Source: Isochrysis galbana
Taxonomy: Eukaryota; Haptophyta; Isochrysidales; Isochrysidaceae
Reading direction: 5' to 3'
Assembly (NCBI GenBank): GCA_018136815.1
Contig: CM030935.1
Location: 3,980,299-4,044,298 of the forward strand
Length of the DNA stretch: 64,000 bases
Positions 54,991-64,000 of the stretch are shown here, one piece after another (positions within the stretch are counted from its first letter, which is position 1; each line of letters starts with the position of its first letter). Position numbers and translations under genes: made by a program. Below the pieces are notes generated by a model. The model saw only the letters and a program-made list of their open reading frames with translations. It did no database searches and had not been told where the DNA came from.

Positions 54991-55814
54991 ATTGTGTATT
55001 GTGTTGTATTCAGGCCTCCTGGCTCCTGGCATGAATATTTCGACATGGGTACGTGCCTTCGTCGTTATATATCGTCTTCTATGTTCGTCTTGGTCACTCA
55101 AGGCGTTCAGATTCGGATTCTCCCTGGGCTCGAATGCTCGAATCCTGGTCCGCCGATTTTCGTCTCGAAATTCGAAGATTTGAGTTGTATTTTTACCGTT
55201 ACCGTTACGGTAATTGTGTCGCATCCAGAGTATTTTATATACTCTAGGCGGATGCGGTGCTTCTATCATCTATCAATGTGTAGTGTGTGAGAAATTGAGT
55301 GAGTTTTGTTTTTGCCAACGAGTTGCCTCGAAGCTCCGCCGCATTGCACGCCGCATTTGTTCGTTCGTCCTTACTTGTTTCGTTGGTTTGTTTGTGCGAT
55401 GTTGCGTTAGTTTTCGGAGTTTTCTTGTTGGTGAGTGAGTGATGTGGGGTGGTGTCTTGTGGGCCGTCGTCGCGATGTAGCGCGCCCCTTCCCCCGCTCT
55501 CTCAAGACTTCTCTTCACTCATGCCCTAGCCCCGCTGAGACTTGCCCCACGATCAAGCACCCGCTTGATTCCACAGTTCAAAGACATCCCTCACTCACCC
55601 GCACGCCCTCGCCACACTTCTCGCCAGCCCACCACGCACGACGCACAAGCCCGCACATGCGCATGGTGCACCTGCCCGTCTCACTCATCACCCCGCTCTG
55701 ACCCATGGGATGAGCATGGCTCACCTTTGTGGTGGCGAGCGCGGTCAGCCTGCCTTCCCCCGCCATTCCTTTGCCTCTCGCCTCACCTCCGCCTCACCGC
55801 CTCACACACAACAG
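54991..55814. other. Spacer between direct repeats, no gene
   Basis: 55185-55210 has a short tandem TTTACCGTTACCGTTACGGT. 55290-55440 is rich in GTTTGTT-type runs. Open frames are short and Pro/His-rich. Confidence 0.4.
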
Positions 55815-56035
55815 CCGGTAGCCCGATGGCACAGGAGGAAGGTGAGAAACAGGCCATCGAGAACCGGTACACACCGTCTACCACTGGAAACCCACTGCAC
55901 CCAGCCCCTAGGTAGAGCACGAGGGGACGAGCCGCAAGGCAGGTGGAGGGGGGGGGAAGGGAAGCGGGCGAGGCTGCGTAGATGCTAGATGCTGTGCAAG
56001 GTCGCGCGCGCGGCGAGACTATTAAGAAGTTTTTT
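55815..56035 (+). repeat. 220-bp direct repeat, copy 2
   Basis: GGTAGCCCGATGGCACAGGA, CCACTGGAAACCCACTGCAC, CCGCAAGGCAGGTGGAGGGG, GTCGCGCGCGCGGCGAGACT; ends at the 3' limit of the family-2 remnant read on the minus strand. Confidence 0.7.
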
Positions 56036-56331
56036 TATAAGAATAGATGCTGAGGGATGGATTTTGGAGTCATTCGATGTGGATTTGTTGTTTTGCCACC
56101 CTTGAACTGTCGAGTGCGGACGGTTCTGGCTGCGGCTGTCACTGAAGTTGTTGAGTGATTTGGCCATACGGTCCAGGTCCCACCACTTCCACTTGGAGGA
56201 GCGTGTGGCGCTGTCGGCGGCCGCTGAGTCGAAGAAAAGATAATTTTCAACGAATTTGTCGAGTTTATTCGTTGTGGTGTTGAGCGCGCTATGGTTGTAG
56301 AAGTTGTGGTGGTCTCTCGGCGGGGGTACCA

Positions 56332-56527
56332 CGTTGGAAATTGTAGTCTTGTAAGAGTAAGAGGTCTTGTTGGCTAGCATTAGCATCCCTAGCCACATAC
56401 ACCATACACCGGACGAGCCATGCACCAACCGTGCACACCCCCATCGCGGGGTAGGGGCTCCGTTGCCGATGAGGCACGGTCCTTCAGCACTAGGATTAAA
56501 CTAAGACAACACAAGAAAACTCTGACA
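56332..56527 (-). repeat. LTR of family 2 with primer-binding site
   Basis: On the minus strand: TGTCAGAGTTTTCTTGTGTT ... GTGCATGGCTCGTCCGGTGT ... AATTTCCAACG, followed by TGGTACCCCCGCCGAGAG (56331-56314) and a leader AGACCACCACAACTTCTACA. Downstream (to about 56040) there is a non-conserved sequence, so the internal region is truncated or nonautonomous. Confidence 0.7.
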
Positions 56528-56601
56528 CTCCTAGTCTGGGTGGGGTGCCCCATTGCCCCTACAAGCTACCCCCTTCTACAATAGCCTGCGTGAGACCTCA
56601 G

Positions 56602-56618
56602 TTTTGGAACGGAGGTAG
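56602..56618. repeat. Solo MITE-type tip
   Basis: TTTTGGAACGGAGGTAG resembles the right tip of the 2241-3252 element and matches even better the remembered TTTGGGACGGAGGGAG-type tips of plant Stowaway elements. No partner found nearby. Confidence 0.5.
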
Positions 56619-57024
56619 AGTAGTACAAAAAATTGCGGGGACCAGGAGGGTCGGAGGCCGTCCACGCGGCTGGCCCCGTTGGCATCGCGTCGTGCACTCT
56701 CCGAGGGGCGAGAAGCGGAGAGGGGGGAGAGAGAGGGAGCGAAAGAGAAGGTGGCACAGGGAGGAGGGAGGGAGGAGGGAGGGAGAGAGCGGGCGGGCGA
56801 GTAAACGTGCGGTCGAGGGAGGGAGAGAGAGAGGGTCGGAGTGAGTGAGTTAGAGAGCGGGGGAGAGAGAAACGGGAGAGAGAGGGAGAAAGAGCGTTTG
56901 AGAGAGAGAGGGAACAAGGGCCAGTCAGCCTGCCACTGAGAGCGGTGAGAAGGTGGCGGCGCGAGCAACTCCCGCTCCTCGTCACACCCTCGCCCCTCCT
57001 GTACCGCACGCTCTGCGAATCCTA
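56619..57024. other. Purine-rich upstream region of the zinc-finger gene
   Basis: About 56700-56935 is almost pure GA-rich low-complexity sequence. No credible gene. Confidence 0.5.
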
Positions 57025-57699
57025 ATGCGTGAGGATGAGCATGCTGCGCGCAAGGCAGCCAAGCGTGCCGCCAAGCTGGTAGCCAACCCAAATGCTGCGG
57101 CAAAACGGGCAGCGAAGAAGCACAAAAAGATGATGCAAAAGGGCCAGTCGGAGGACAGGCAGGAGTATGCAGCCAACGAGAGCCAGCCGAGTGGCATTGT
57201 AGCAGAGCCTCCGCTTGTTGGTAGCAAATGGAACGAGGTGACCAAGGAGAGCAGTGACAGCGGCGGGGCCAAGGCGGCCGATGGACTTGTGGATGAGGAG
57301 CGCTGGTGCAACGATTGTGGACAGGCCTTCATGTACGTTGTAGCAGAACAGCAATTCTTTCTCTCCAAGGGATGGGCTGAGGGGAAGCGCAGATGTACGG
57401 CATGCACCGCTGCGAAGAAGGCGCGATTCGGTGAGGTCGGCGGTGCAGCAGCTGCTCGCGCTGCTCAAACGACTTGCTACTCCTGTGGGAAGCTCGGACA
57501 CTCATCACGTGATTGCCCAGACAAGGCTGCGCTTCCGTGCTATAATTGCGGCAATGTGGGGCACAAATCGAAGGACTGTCCAGAGCCTCGCAGGCCTGAG
57601 GCAGGCATCTGCAGAAAATTTCAGACTGGCACTTGTACGCGCGGGGCCACTTGTCGCTTTGCACACATCTTGGAAAAAGACGCACATGCTGGGTCTTGA
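57025..57699 (+). CDS. Multi-zinc-finger nucleic-acid-binding protein (trc-like, CCHC x2, CCCH)
   Basis: 224 aa from ATG 57025 (MREDEHAARKAAKRAAKLVA). A Lys/Ala-rich basic N-terminus is followed by a probable zinc-binding domain (WCNDCGQAFMYVVAEQQFFL ... RRCTACTAAKKAR, about residues 93-132) of the type found in plastid and bacterial proteins with DCG...F...EQ.F. Next are two retroviral-type zinc knuckles, CYSCGKLGHSSRDC (about 150-163) and CYNCGNVGHKSKDC (about 171-184), and a C-terminal CCCH finger (CRKFQTGTCTRGATCRFAH, about 195-213). The combination points to single-stranded RNA/DNA binding. Single exon; 5' exons possible, since the frame is open upstream to 56953. Confidence 0.8.
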   Translation: MREDEHAARKAAKRAAKLVANPNAAAKRAAKKHKKMMQKGQSEDRQEYAANESQPSGIVAEPPLVGSKWNEVTKESSDSGGAKAADGLVDEERWCNDCGQAFMYVVAEQQFFLSKGWAEGKRRCTACTAAKKARFGEVGGAAAARAAQTTCYSCGKLGHSSRDCPDKAALPCYNCGNVGHKSKDCPEPRRPEAGICRKFQTGTCTRGATCRFAHILEKDAHAGS

Positions 57700-60015
57700 T
57701 AATTGGTGTTGGATTGCGCTCTCGAGCCCTGTTCGGCCAAATCGCTGCAAAGCTTCTGCACCGCAGGTCTCCTGCCAGCAGCGTCTAAGACTTGCACCTT
57801 TTCCCTCGTCGACTAGTGGAGATACTTGTCGAGGTATCTACCATGTGGTGCGCTGATGGCCTTGCCCTTACCCCTGCCCTTGCGACACTCAAGGCAGGTC
57901 GATGAGGAAAGCACACCCAAGATTGTGATAGGTCTGCTAGCTAGCCACTTCTTGGCGATGTTGCGCCACCCGTCGGGGGGCACCCCGGCGGGCTGGCCCC
58001 CGCTATCTGAGACCCCAAGTGCCGTCCTTGCTTTGCACCCCCCCACCGGATGCTGCACTAGCCTTCTGCCTCGGTTAACGCTGAACTGTGGCTTCTAATC
58101 AGTTGGTCCGTGCAGCCTTAATCTGCCACGGGCCCGTTCCCTGAAGCAAGAGTAATCTGACCCCTCGCTAGCCCTAGTTGTCCATGCGCTCGCGGCAACA
58201 AGGGCCAGTAGGGTGTCGAAAATGCACCCACCATTCGAGAAGTACTGTGGCTCTACTGTTGCCACATCCTGCACACTAGAAAGCTCGTGCAACTTGCCCA
58301 TGAAACCATGCATATCCGGCTTTACTCAGGACATCCAACTACGTGTCAAGACTCAAGATCGTCCCACGCTGTCGCAGCTCTCCCAACTCTTCCTGTACGG
58401 TGACCTCTAGAAATGCTGGTCCCTCTACCCCTACAAGTGATGCGTGGTGCTCATTCCTCACTGCCATTAATTATGGTGCACGTGTCCAACCCGTTGTTTC
58501 CAGAGTATGCATCTGTGGCAATCTTTTTTTTTCACCACACAATCCTGACGCGTCATCACCCGAGAAGAACATAAGCCTTTGTTGGACTTTACGCCACAAG
58601 CCTGGAAACCGAAAATAAAGGGCAGAAGGGGGGGAACGGAGAGATGTGAGAAATCGGGACTAGAAGAAAAAAGACTGTGAGGAAAGGAGTGGAGCTGTGG
58701 CTGTGTTGCATGTGGAGACAATGGGGTTGGTGTCTGTAACATGTGAGATGCTACAATCCTTTAGGGGCATGGGGCGCGGACTACCAGAGGCGAAGGAAGC
58801 ACGCGACGGGGGAGCTGAGGACGAGCGAGCGGCCTCAGTCAACATGCGGTCGCACGAGACGAGGACGGGAGCGGGAGGCACACGAGGAAGGGCACAGGAG
58901 CGCTCGTGCAGTGGCGCAGAGCGTACGAAAGACACCAATAGAAAGATGACACGCGGGGGGGGGGGCAGAATGCGGGCGTTGATACAATAAGGAAAGGGGG
59001 GGGGAAGACCGGGGCGTGACGACGGAGAGGGAGTCGCGCGGGGGGACATAAAGGCGGGAAACAGTGCGAAGAGAGATGTGCGTCCCTCCCTACCCGCAAC
59101 AAAGACACCTGACACCTGAAGACTCTGGGCTGCCGCGATGTCCGAGGCCGCGCCCACGCCATCTGTCCTGTCTCCACGTGCTCCCCCTGTTCCCCATCGT
59201 TCGTTCTCCATGCCCCATGTGGGCCAAGCATCTCATGTCATGTCTCACCTCTCACTCACACCCAGTCACAGCACAGCCACAGCTCTATCTGATCCACAAC
59301 CGAACGTAGACGACTTCTAAAACAAAAGGATCGATCGCGGATGCGACAGGCGACAGGCCCTCCTTGCTCCTTGCACTTTGGCAACTGAAATTCTACCGCT
59401 TCTCCAAGACGGACAAGATGTTCCTAACCCGGGATGCAAAAGCGATGTTGCAAAAAGCCGCGCCCAAGGCGACAAGAAATTACATCGGGAGATCCTGGGC
59501 CAACACCTACTACCGACTAGGCATCCACTACCTCTCCATCGGCACCGCCCTTATTTCCCTTCTCTCCCTCTCTTCACCTTCCCTCCTTCATTCCTTTTTC
59601 TTCGGTTTCCGGGGTCCGGCCCAGGTGCACTACCTTGGGCCTTGCGCTCCTGGCTCGGAGCGTGGATTCCGGGCACGCCTTTTGGTGTACGCGCGCCCAA
59701 GGCTTGCCAAGGCGAAGAAGTGAACCCTCCAGGCCCTCCACACCCTCCTTTTTGGGGGAGGGACGCACGAGAGGTGGTGGTGCGGAGAAAAAAACGAACC
59801 TGAGGTTGCAACCGCTGCGGCACTGGATCCGTGCTCAGGCACGGGGCGTAGACCCAGCCGGAACTCATCACCATAGCACCCAGCCAGACCATAGCATCCC
59901 CTACACCGTCAAACTCTAGCTACCGCCCTTGGCACAAAGTGGAAGATCCACACATCGTACTTAGAAGTGCCATAGCTCAAGAGATATGCCTTGGTGATAC
60001 TCTTACCGCGGCTAT
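57700..60015. other. Long interval without a firm gene
   Basis: A minus-strand frame at 58313-58098 (MHGFMGKLHELSSVQDVATV, EPQYFSNGGCIFDTLLALVA) looks coding but has a stop just upstream and no identifiable neighbour exon; the plus strand is also open (58213-58410). 58660-59300 is GA/CT-biased. 59308-59350 repeats 38462-38510. 59577-59720 repeats 37979-38030 inverted and a 59640-59770 block is Pro/Arg-rich low complexity. Confidence 0.4.
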
Positions 60016-62670
60016 TCACAGCCTTGATTTTGGTGCGGCGAAAAGGCCGTCGCCTTCTAGCCACTTTGGATTCTCAAGCGTCCATTTGATGGTCTTGCGG
60101 AGGGACTCCTCAAACGTAAGAGGCAGCTTCCAGCCTAAGCTCTCCAATTTCGTGCCATCAAGACTGTACCGGAGGTCGTGCCCGGGGCGTGTGTGAGGGC
60201 TGTCATGCATCTCGTAGATGAGCTCGCGACCGAGCTCGGCGGCGATGAATTTGGCGACCTGTAAATTGTCTAGCTCCGCCTCTCCCTTCACGTTGTACTT
60301 CTCACCGAGACGGCCATTCTCAAGCACAAAGAGTACCGCCTCCGCGATGTTGCGTGCGTGGATGTAGAAGCGCGAACCAGCACGGTGCGAGCCCTTATAT
60401 GCGTGAATAGTGATCTTCTCTCCTCGGAATATTTTGCGGATGCAAAGCGGAATGAACTTCTCGGGGTGTTGGCGTTCACCAAAAGCATTCATCACATTCA
60501 TTGTGACGAGAGGCACCTTGTACGTATTGAAGTATGACTGGCAAATCATTTCTGCCGCGGACTTTGACGCTGAGTAGGGATTGGAGGGCTTGTGTGCGTC
60601 GCCCTCCTTGAAGGCCTGCCCATCCTCAGCCGACCCGTAGACCTCGTCGGTAGAAAAGTAGACAAAGTGCGTGAGGCTGGGCAACGTGCGCGCGTACTCC
60701 AGCATGGTGAGAGTAGATTTTATATTGTTTTCCACAAATGGTACTGGTGTGTCGATCGAGTTGTCCACATGTGTCTGCAAGAGGAGTATAAGGGATGGGG
60801 TGGTGGTGCTGAGAATTGGAAAGTGGCAGAGTGAGAACGCTGTGAGGGAGGCATTCACGCCGGCCGAAATGAGTTGAGGAGTTCCAACGAAGTTACCTCT
60901 GCGGCAATGTGCAAAATGACGGCGATGCGTGAGGCATCGAGCTCGTAGGCGAGGCCTGGCGGGATTGGCGATGTAAGATCAACACAGTGCGTCTGAATCA
61001 AATGGAAGACGCCCGAGTCGCGGAGCCGGTCATACCCTTTCGATGCGTACGAAAGCTTGTCCAATACTACTATCTCATATTCTGTGTTCTTCACGAAGTG
61101 CTCAACGACGTGGTGTCCGATGAAACCACAACCGCCCGTGATGATGCACCGCTTGCGCGTGTTAAGATTGATGCGAGCAAGCCCATCATGAAGAGCGCGC
61201 TGCGGAGCCAGCTCTGTCCAAGCACGTATCATCCGCACGATGCGGTCGCGATCAGTCGCGCCAACCCACCAGCCAACTGGCAGACAGAGGAGCTCTTCCG
61301 CGAGGACATTAAGCTGTGGCAAGCGAGCCGCGTATGAGGCAACGCACGGGTGCAAATCATTGCGCTGGTGAACGGCAGAGGAGACTATCCCATGCTCCTT
61401 CAAGTGAGCGATGAGCGACCCACGCAGCGTAGCCTCAACGCGGATGGTAAAGAGCCAGTATGAGGAACAGGTGTCTGGAGGCAACGCGTTGAGCAGCGTA
61501 ATGTGTCTAAGCTTTGCCAAATGCTGCTGGTAGTAAGCCCCGTTCGCACGGCACACATCCAAAAGTCTTTGCACATGCCGTAGATTGCAGCGGCCCACGA
61601 TGGCGTTCACATCGTTCATGTGAAATTTGAAGCCATATTCCTCAATGGGCGGCTCCATCCGGAAGTCGCCACCGCCTGAGCGCCGCTCGCGATCGATGCC
61701 AAACCACCGGGTCAGCTTCGCACGCTCAAAGAGCCGCTGTGTCGGCGCGATAAGGATACCACCGTCAATGGAGGTAAGGTGCTTGATGGCTTGGAGAGAG
61801 AAGCAGCACAAGTTGCCATGCGATCCCAGCTTCTTGCCCTTGAACTTGGCGCCAAAGGCGTGGGCGCAATCCTCAATGACCGCCGGCCGGAAGCCGAATT
61901 TGGCAAAGCAGCGTTCCTGGATCGCAGCCACTCGAGCCAGGTCGATGGGCGAGCCGCCCCAATGAACAACCATGATCACCTTGGTTGTGGGTGTTAGCTT
62001 CGCCTCAAGGTCATCGAGACACATATTGCACGTCGTCTGGATTACAGAGACCGGTGAGGGAGTCAGCATCATGACGTTAGCAAGCTGTGCTCTGAGTCCG
62101 TAACGCACATGCATATCCCAGGCGCACTTGCCCTCATCGTCATGCACCCAGGAGCTTCACTAAGGCGCAGCATATTTTTCCCTCCCGAAGGCTCACCGGG
62201 TCAGCATCGACCCACTTGATTCGCAGGCGATTGGCGAGGATGGGCCAGTTAGTAGCTGTGCAAGTCAAAGGACACGTCAGTACCTGTGCCATCGATGCGA
62301 GGTGGTGAGCATACGACGAACGAGCCGGTCACGGATCTCAAGAAAGTGCACACACCTCGTCGATGTTGTCCCGAAGTCCTGGCCAGATCCCCTCGGGCTG
62401 TCTGAGCAGGTGGAGGCTAAGGTGGATAGCAGAAGTAGCTGAATTCATTGTCAGCACCCTGTCGTTGCAAAAGTAGGCGCGCAGTTCCTCCTCAAAGGCC
62501 TCCACCTGCAGCCCTTGTGTGACGTAGCCAGAGTGCACAACGCGCAACAGCTCCTCGTCCAGCTCCTCGGGCGGGGCCATGAAGACCTTGAAGAGCGGGA
62601 TCGTTGGCGAGGCAGAAATGCTGTGTGAAAGTTGCTGCTTTGCCGGCCCCGCTCCATCGCCTGCCCTCAT
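60016..62670 (-). CDS. Fused DegT/DnrJ-type sugar aminotransferase and NAD-dependent 4,6-dehydratase
   Basis: Four exons, all phase 0: 62670-62356, 62283-62197, 62036-60897, 60774-60016; 766 aa. Residues ~20-400 form a PLP-dependent DegT/DnrJ/EryC1/StrS aminotransferase: FKVFMAPPEELDEELLRVVH, TMNSATSAIHLSLHLL, LTCTATNWPILANR, IMVVHWGGSPIDL, IEDCAHAFGAKFKGKKLGSH, and the PLP lysine in SLQAIKHLTSIDGG (about residue 218). Residues ~430-760 are an extended short-chain dehydratase of the RmlB type: Rossmann motif ITGGCGFIGHHVVEHF (about 436), VYFSTDEVYGSAEDG with the catalytic Asp-Glu (about 555), NPYSASKSAAE with Tyr/Lys (about 580), NAFGERQHPEKFIPL. The pair would oxidise/dehydrate an NDP-hexose and transaminate the 4-keto sugar to a 4-amino-4,6-dideoxyhexose. 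Natural substrate unknown (dTDP-, UDP- or GDP-linked). Confidence 0.9.
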
Positions 62671-62830
62671 CGGCCCCGGACCGATAAGGCGGCGCCGCAG
62701 CCGGACGCTCCGAGAGTCGCGCGCCGCGTACCCACGCGGGAACGCCGTGATCGAGGGTATATGTAAGTATGTGAAGATTATAGGAGTACGTAAGTACTCC
62801 TAACTGAAGAGAAAGAGAGTGTACGAGAAC

Positions 62831-63036
62831 TGTCAGAGTCGGAGTTTTCTTGTTGTCCTAGTTTAATCCTAGTGCTGAGGGACCGTGCCTCATCGGCAAC
62901 GGAGCCCCTACCCCGCGATGGGGGTGTGCGCGGTTGGTGCATGGCTCGTCCGGTGTATGTGGCCAGGGATGCTAGCCAATCAATAAGACCTTCTACAAGC
63001 TACAAGACTACAATTTCTTCAATTTCAATTTCTAAC
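62831..63036 (+). repeat. LTR of family 2
   Basis: TGTCAGAGTCGGAGTTTTCT ... AATCCTAGTGCTGAGGGACC ... GGTGCATGGCTCGTCCGGTG ... ATTTCTAAC, followed by the primer-binding site at 63038-63055 (TGGTACCCCCGCCGAGAG) and a leader with ACCACTCCATCTTCTACAAC. A CTCTCTTCTCTCTT run ends recognisable similarity at about 63145. Confidence 0.75.
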
Positions 63037-63055
63037 TTGGTACCCCCGCCGAGAG

Positions 63056-63640
63056 CCGAGAGCCGAGAGACCACTCCATCTTCTACAACACTAGCGCGCT
63101 CGACGGCGCCGTTCTCTTCTCTCTCTTCTCTCTCTTCTCTCTCTTGACTAATCTTATGATTGATTGGTCTCGTGATAAAACCTCGCTTCTTGGCAAAGGA
63201 GGCTTGCATGGGCAATTTGCATTTGTAACAATTGGTAGAGACCTCCCAACTACCCTCTGGGGGTGTGGGTTGAAGGCGCACACCTGGGCGCGGCATGAGC
63301 CACTCTCCTTGGCTCGCGACACCACCAGTGGGCTCGACTGCCTTCCGACCGCGATCGCCGCCACCGTTGTTGTCAACTCTCACTTGATCGGCAATAATAA
63401 AACTCCCGTGAGTAAATGCCCCCCTACCTCAAGAACACCACAGTGCTGAGCGCCTTGATCCAAGCGGTCGAGAAAGAGGGGCTAACCTTCCTGAAAGGCA
63501 ACCGTGAGCGCATGAAGCTCGAGGGGCACCGTCTTCGAAGGCCTGAAGTTCGGTATTTTTCGAAAATTTCGCCGGAGAACCCTCAGTTTTTTTTGCTGAT
63601 CCATCTTACCGGAACCTATAGGGAGCTTATTTAGCCCTAC
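63056..63640. other. Retroelement leader remnant and unassigned sequence
   Basis: After the leader a frame on each strand is open between about 63100 and 63450 (minus strand has NCYKCKLPMQASFAKKRGFI), but nothing identifiable as gag remains. 63540-63620 is AT-rich. Confidence 0.3.
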
Positions 63641-63740
63641 AAGGCATATACGTATACAGCGTATACATGCCAGGCCCCCAAACTGTGTATTATACACAGG
63701 ACACAGGTCGCCGAGGCCGTATACACAGTGTATACACAAG
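63641..63740. repeat. Cluster of short palindromes
   Basis: GGCATATACGTATAC/GTATACATGCC (about 63642-63671), CTGTGTATTATACACAG (63683-63699) and GTATACACAGTGTATAC (63719-63735) lie within 100 bp. All are GTATAC-rich and could form hairpins or a protein-binding array. Confidence 0.6.
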
Positions 63741-64000
63741 CGCGCGAGCGCACGAGCCGCTCACGCGCAGCGATGGCGCGGCAAGGGCGGCCCGCCTGCC
63801 CCCCCGCCCGTGGCCCGTGGGAGCGCCCCCTCCATCCATTGCCTCCCCGTCCTCCTCTTCTCACTTCCACTTCTTGTGCTTTGTATGAGGAAACAGATTC
63901 GTGAGGAGGTGCTGGAGGAGGTGCCCTTTGCGACAAGTTTTCGCTTCTGTCGTTCGCCTTCTCCACGGATCTCAACAACTGCATGCACATCGACATCGGC
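63741..64000. other. No gene recognised
   Basis: Plus and minus frames are open but short; the window ends here. Confidence 0.3.

Noticed and set aside
58660-59231. Minus-strand 130-183 codon frames
   Set aside because: Ser/Pro/Arg-rich, with the opposite strand also open, no motif, and purine-biased DNA.

Overview
The window looks like nuclear DNA of a unicellular, probably photosynthetic eukaryote. Genes are GC-rich, mostly compact, and split by 70-400 bp GT-AG introns, many with GTG-type donors. Several products carry secretory or plastid-type N-termini (MFS transporter, rhomboid, cysteine-rich secreted protein). The gene set (UDP-sugar pyrophosphorylase, COG3, TraB family, mitochondrial carrier, TUG-like p97 adaptor) is eukaryotic. 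A haptophyte-like alga is my best guess, but the sequence does not prove a lineage.

Layout. 1-11.4 kb: a 1.0-kb mariner-type MITE, a TraB-family gene, an LTR plus broken gag of one retroelement family, an MFS transporter, an acyl-CoA-binding protein and a secreted Cys-rich protein. 11.9-23.0 kb: a Russian-doll of Ty1/copia elements. A scrambled mosaic of copia pieces in both orientations was hit by a deletion derivative (element B, 5-bp TSD, identical LTRs). B was then hit by a nearly intact copia on the minus strand (element C, 5-bp TSD, identical LTRs). 23.6-26.8 kb: a UBL-PUB-UBX protein. 29.9-31.1 kb: mitochondrial carrier. 33.5-37.3 kb: five-exon COG3. 39.6-45.7 kb: rhomboid and UDP-sugar pyrophosphorylase sharing a divergent promoter, then a Popeye-domain-like membrane protein. 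46.1-50.4 kb: a 455-bp-arm inverted repeat and a 2.3-kb element with 108-bp terminal inverted repeats carrying a glycosidase-like fragment. 50.7-57.7 kb: coiled-coil protein, a small membrane protein and a zinc-finger protein among repeats. 60.0-62.7 kb: a four-exon sugar aminotransferase/4,6-dehydratase fusion. The end holds another LTR and palindromes.

Functional threads. Sugar-nucleotide metabolism is represented twice (pyrophosphorylase at 41 kb, aminotransferase-dehydratase fusion at 61 kb), and membrane traffic or protein handling three times (COG3, TUG-like adaptor, rhomboid). There are no operons and no convincing tRNA, rRNA or CRISPR. The spaces between genes are largely filled by dispersed repeats: a second LTR family, GC-rich repeats tipped by AT-rich palindromes, and MITE-like units. 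All exon joins were made by hand from reading frame, splice sites and remembered family conservation, so the ends of several genes remain uncertain.
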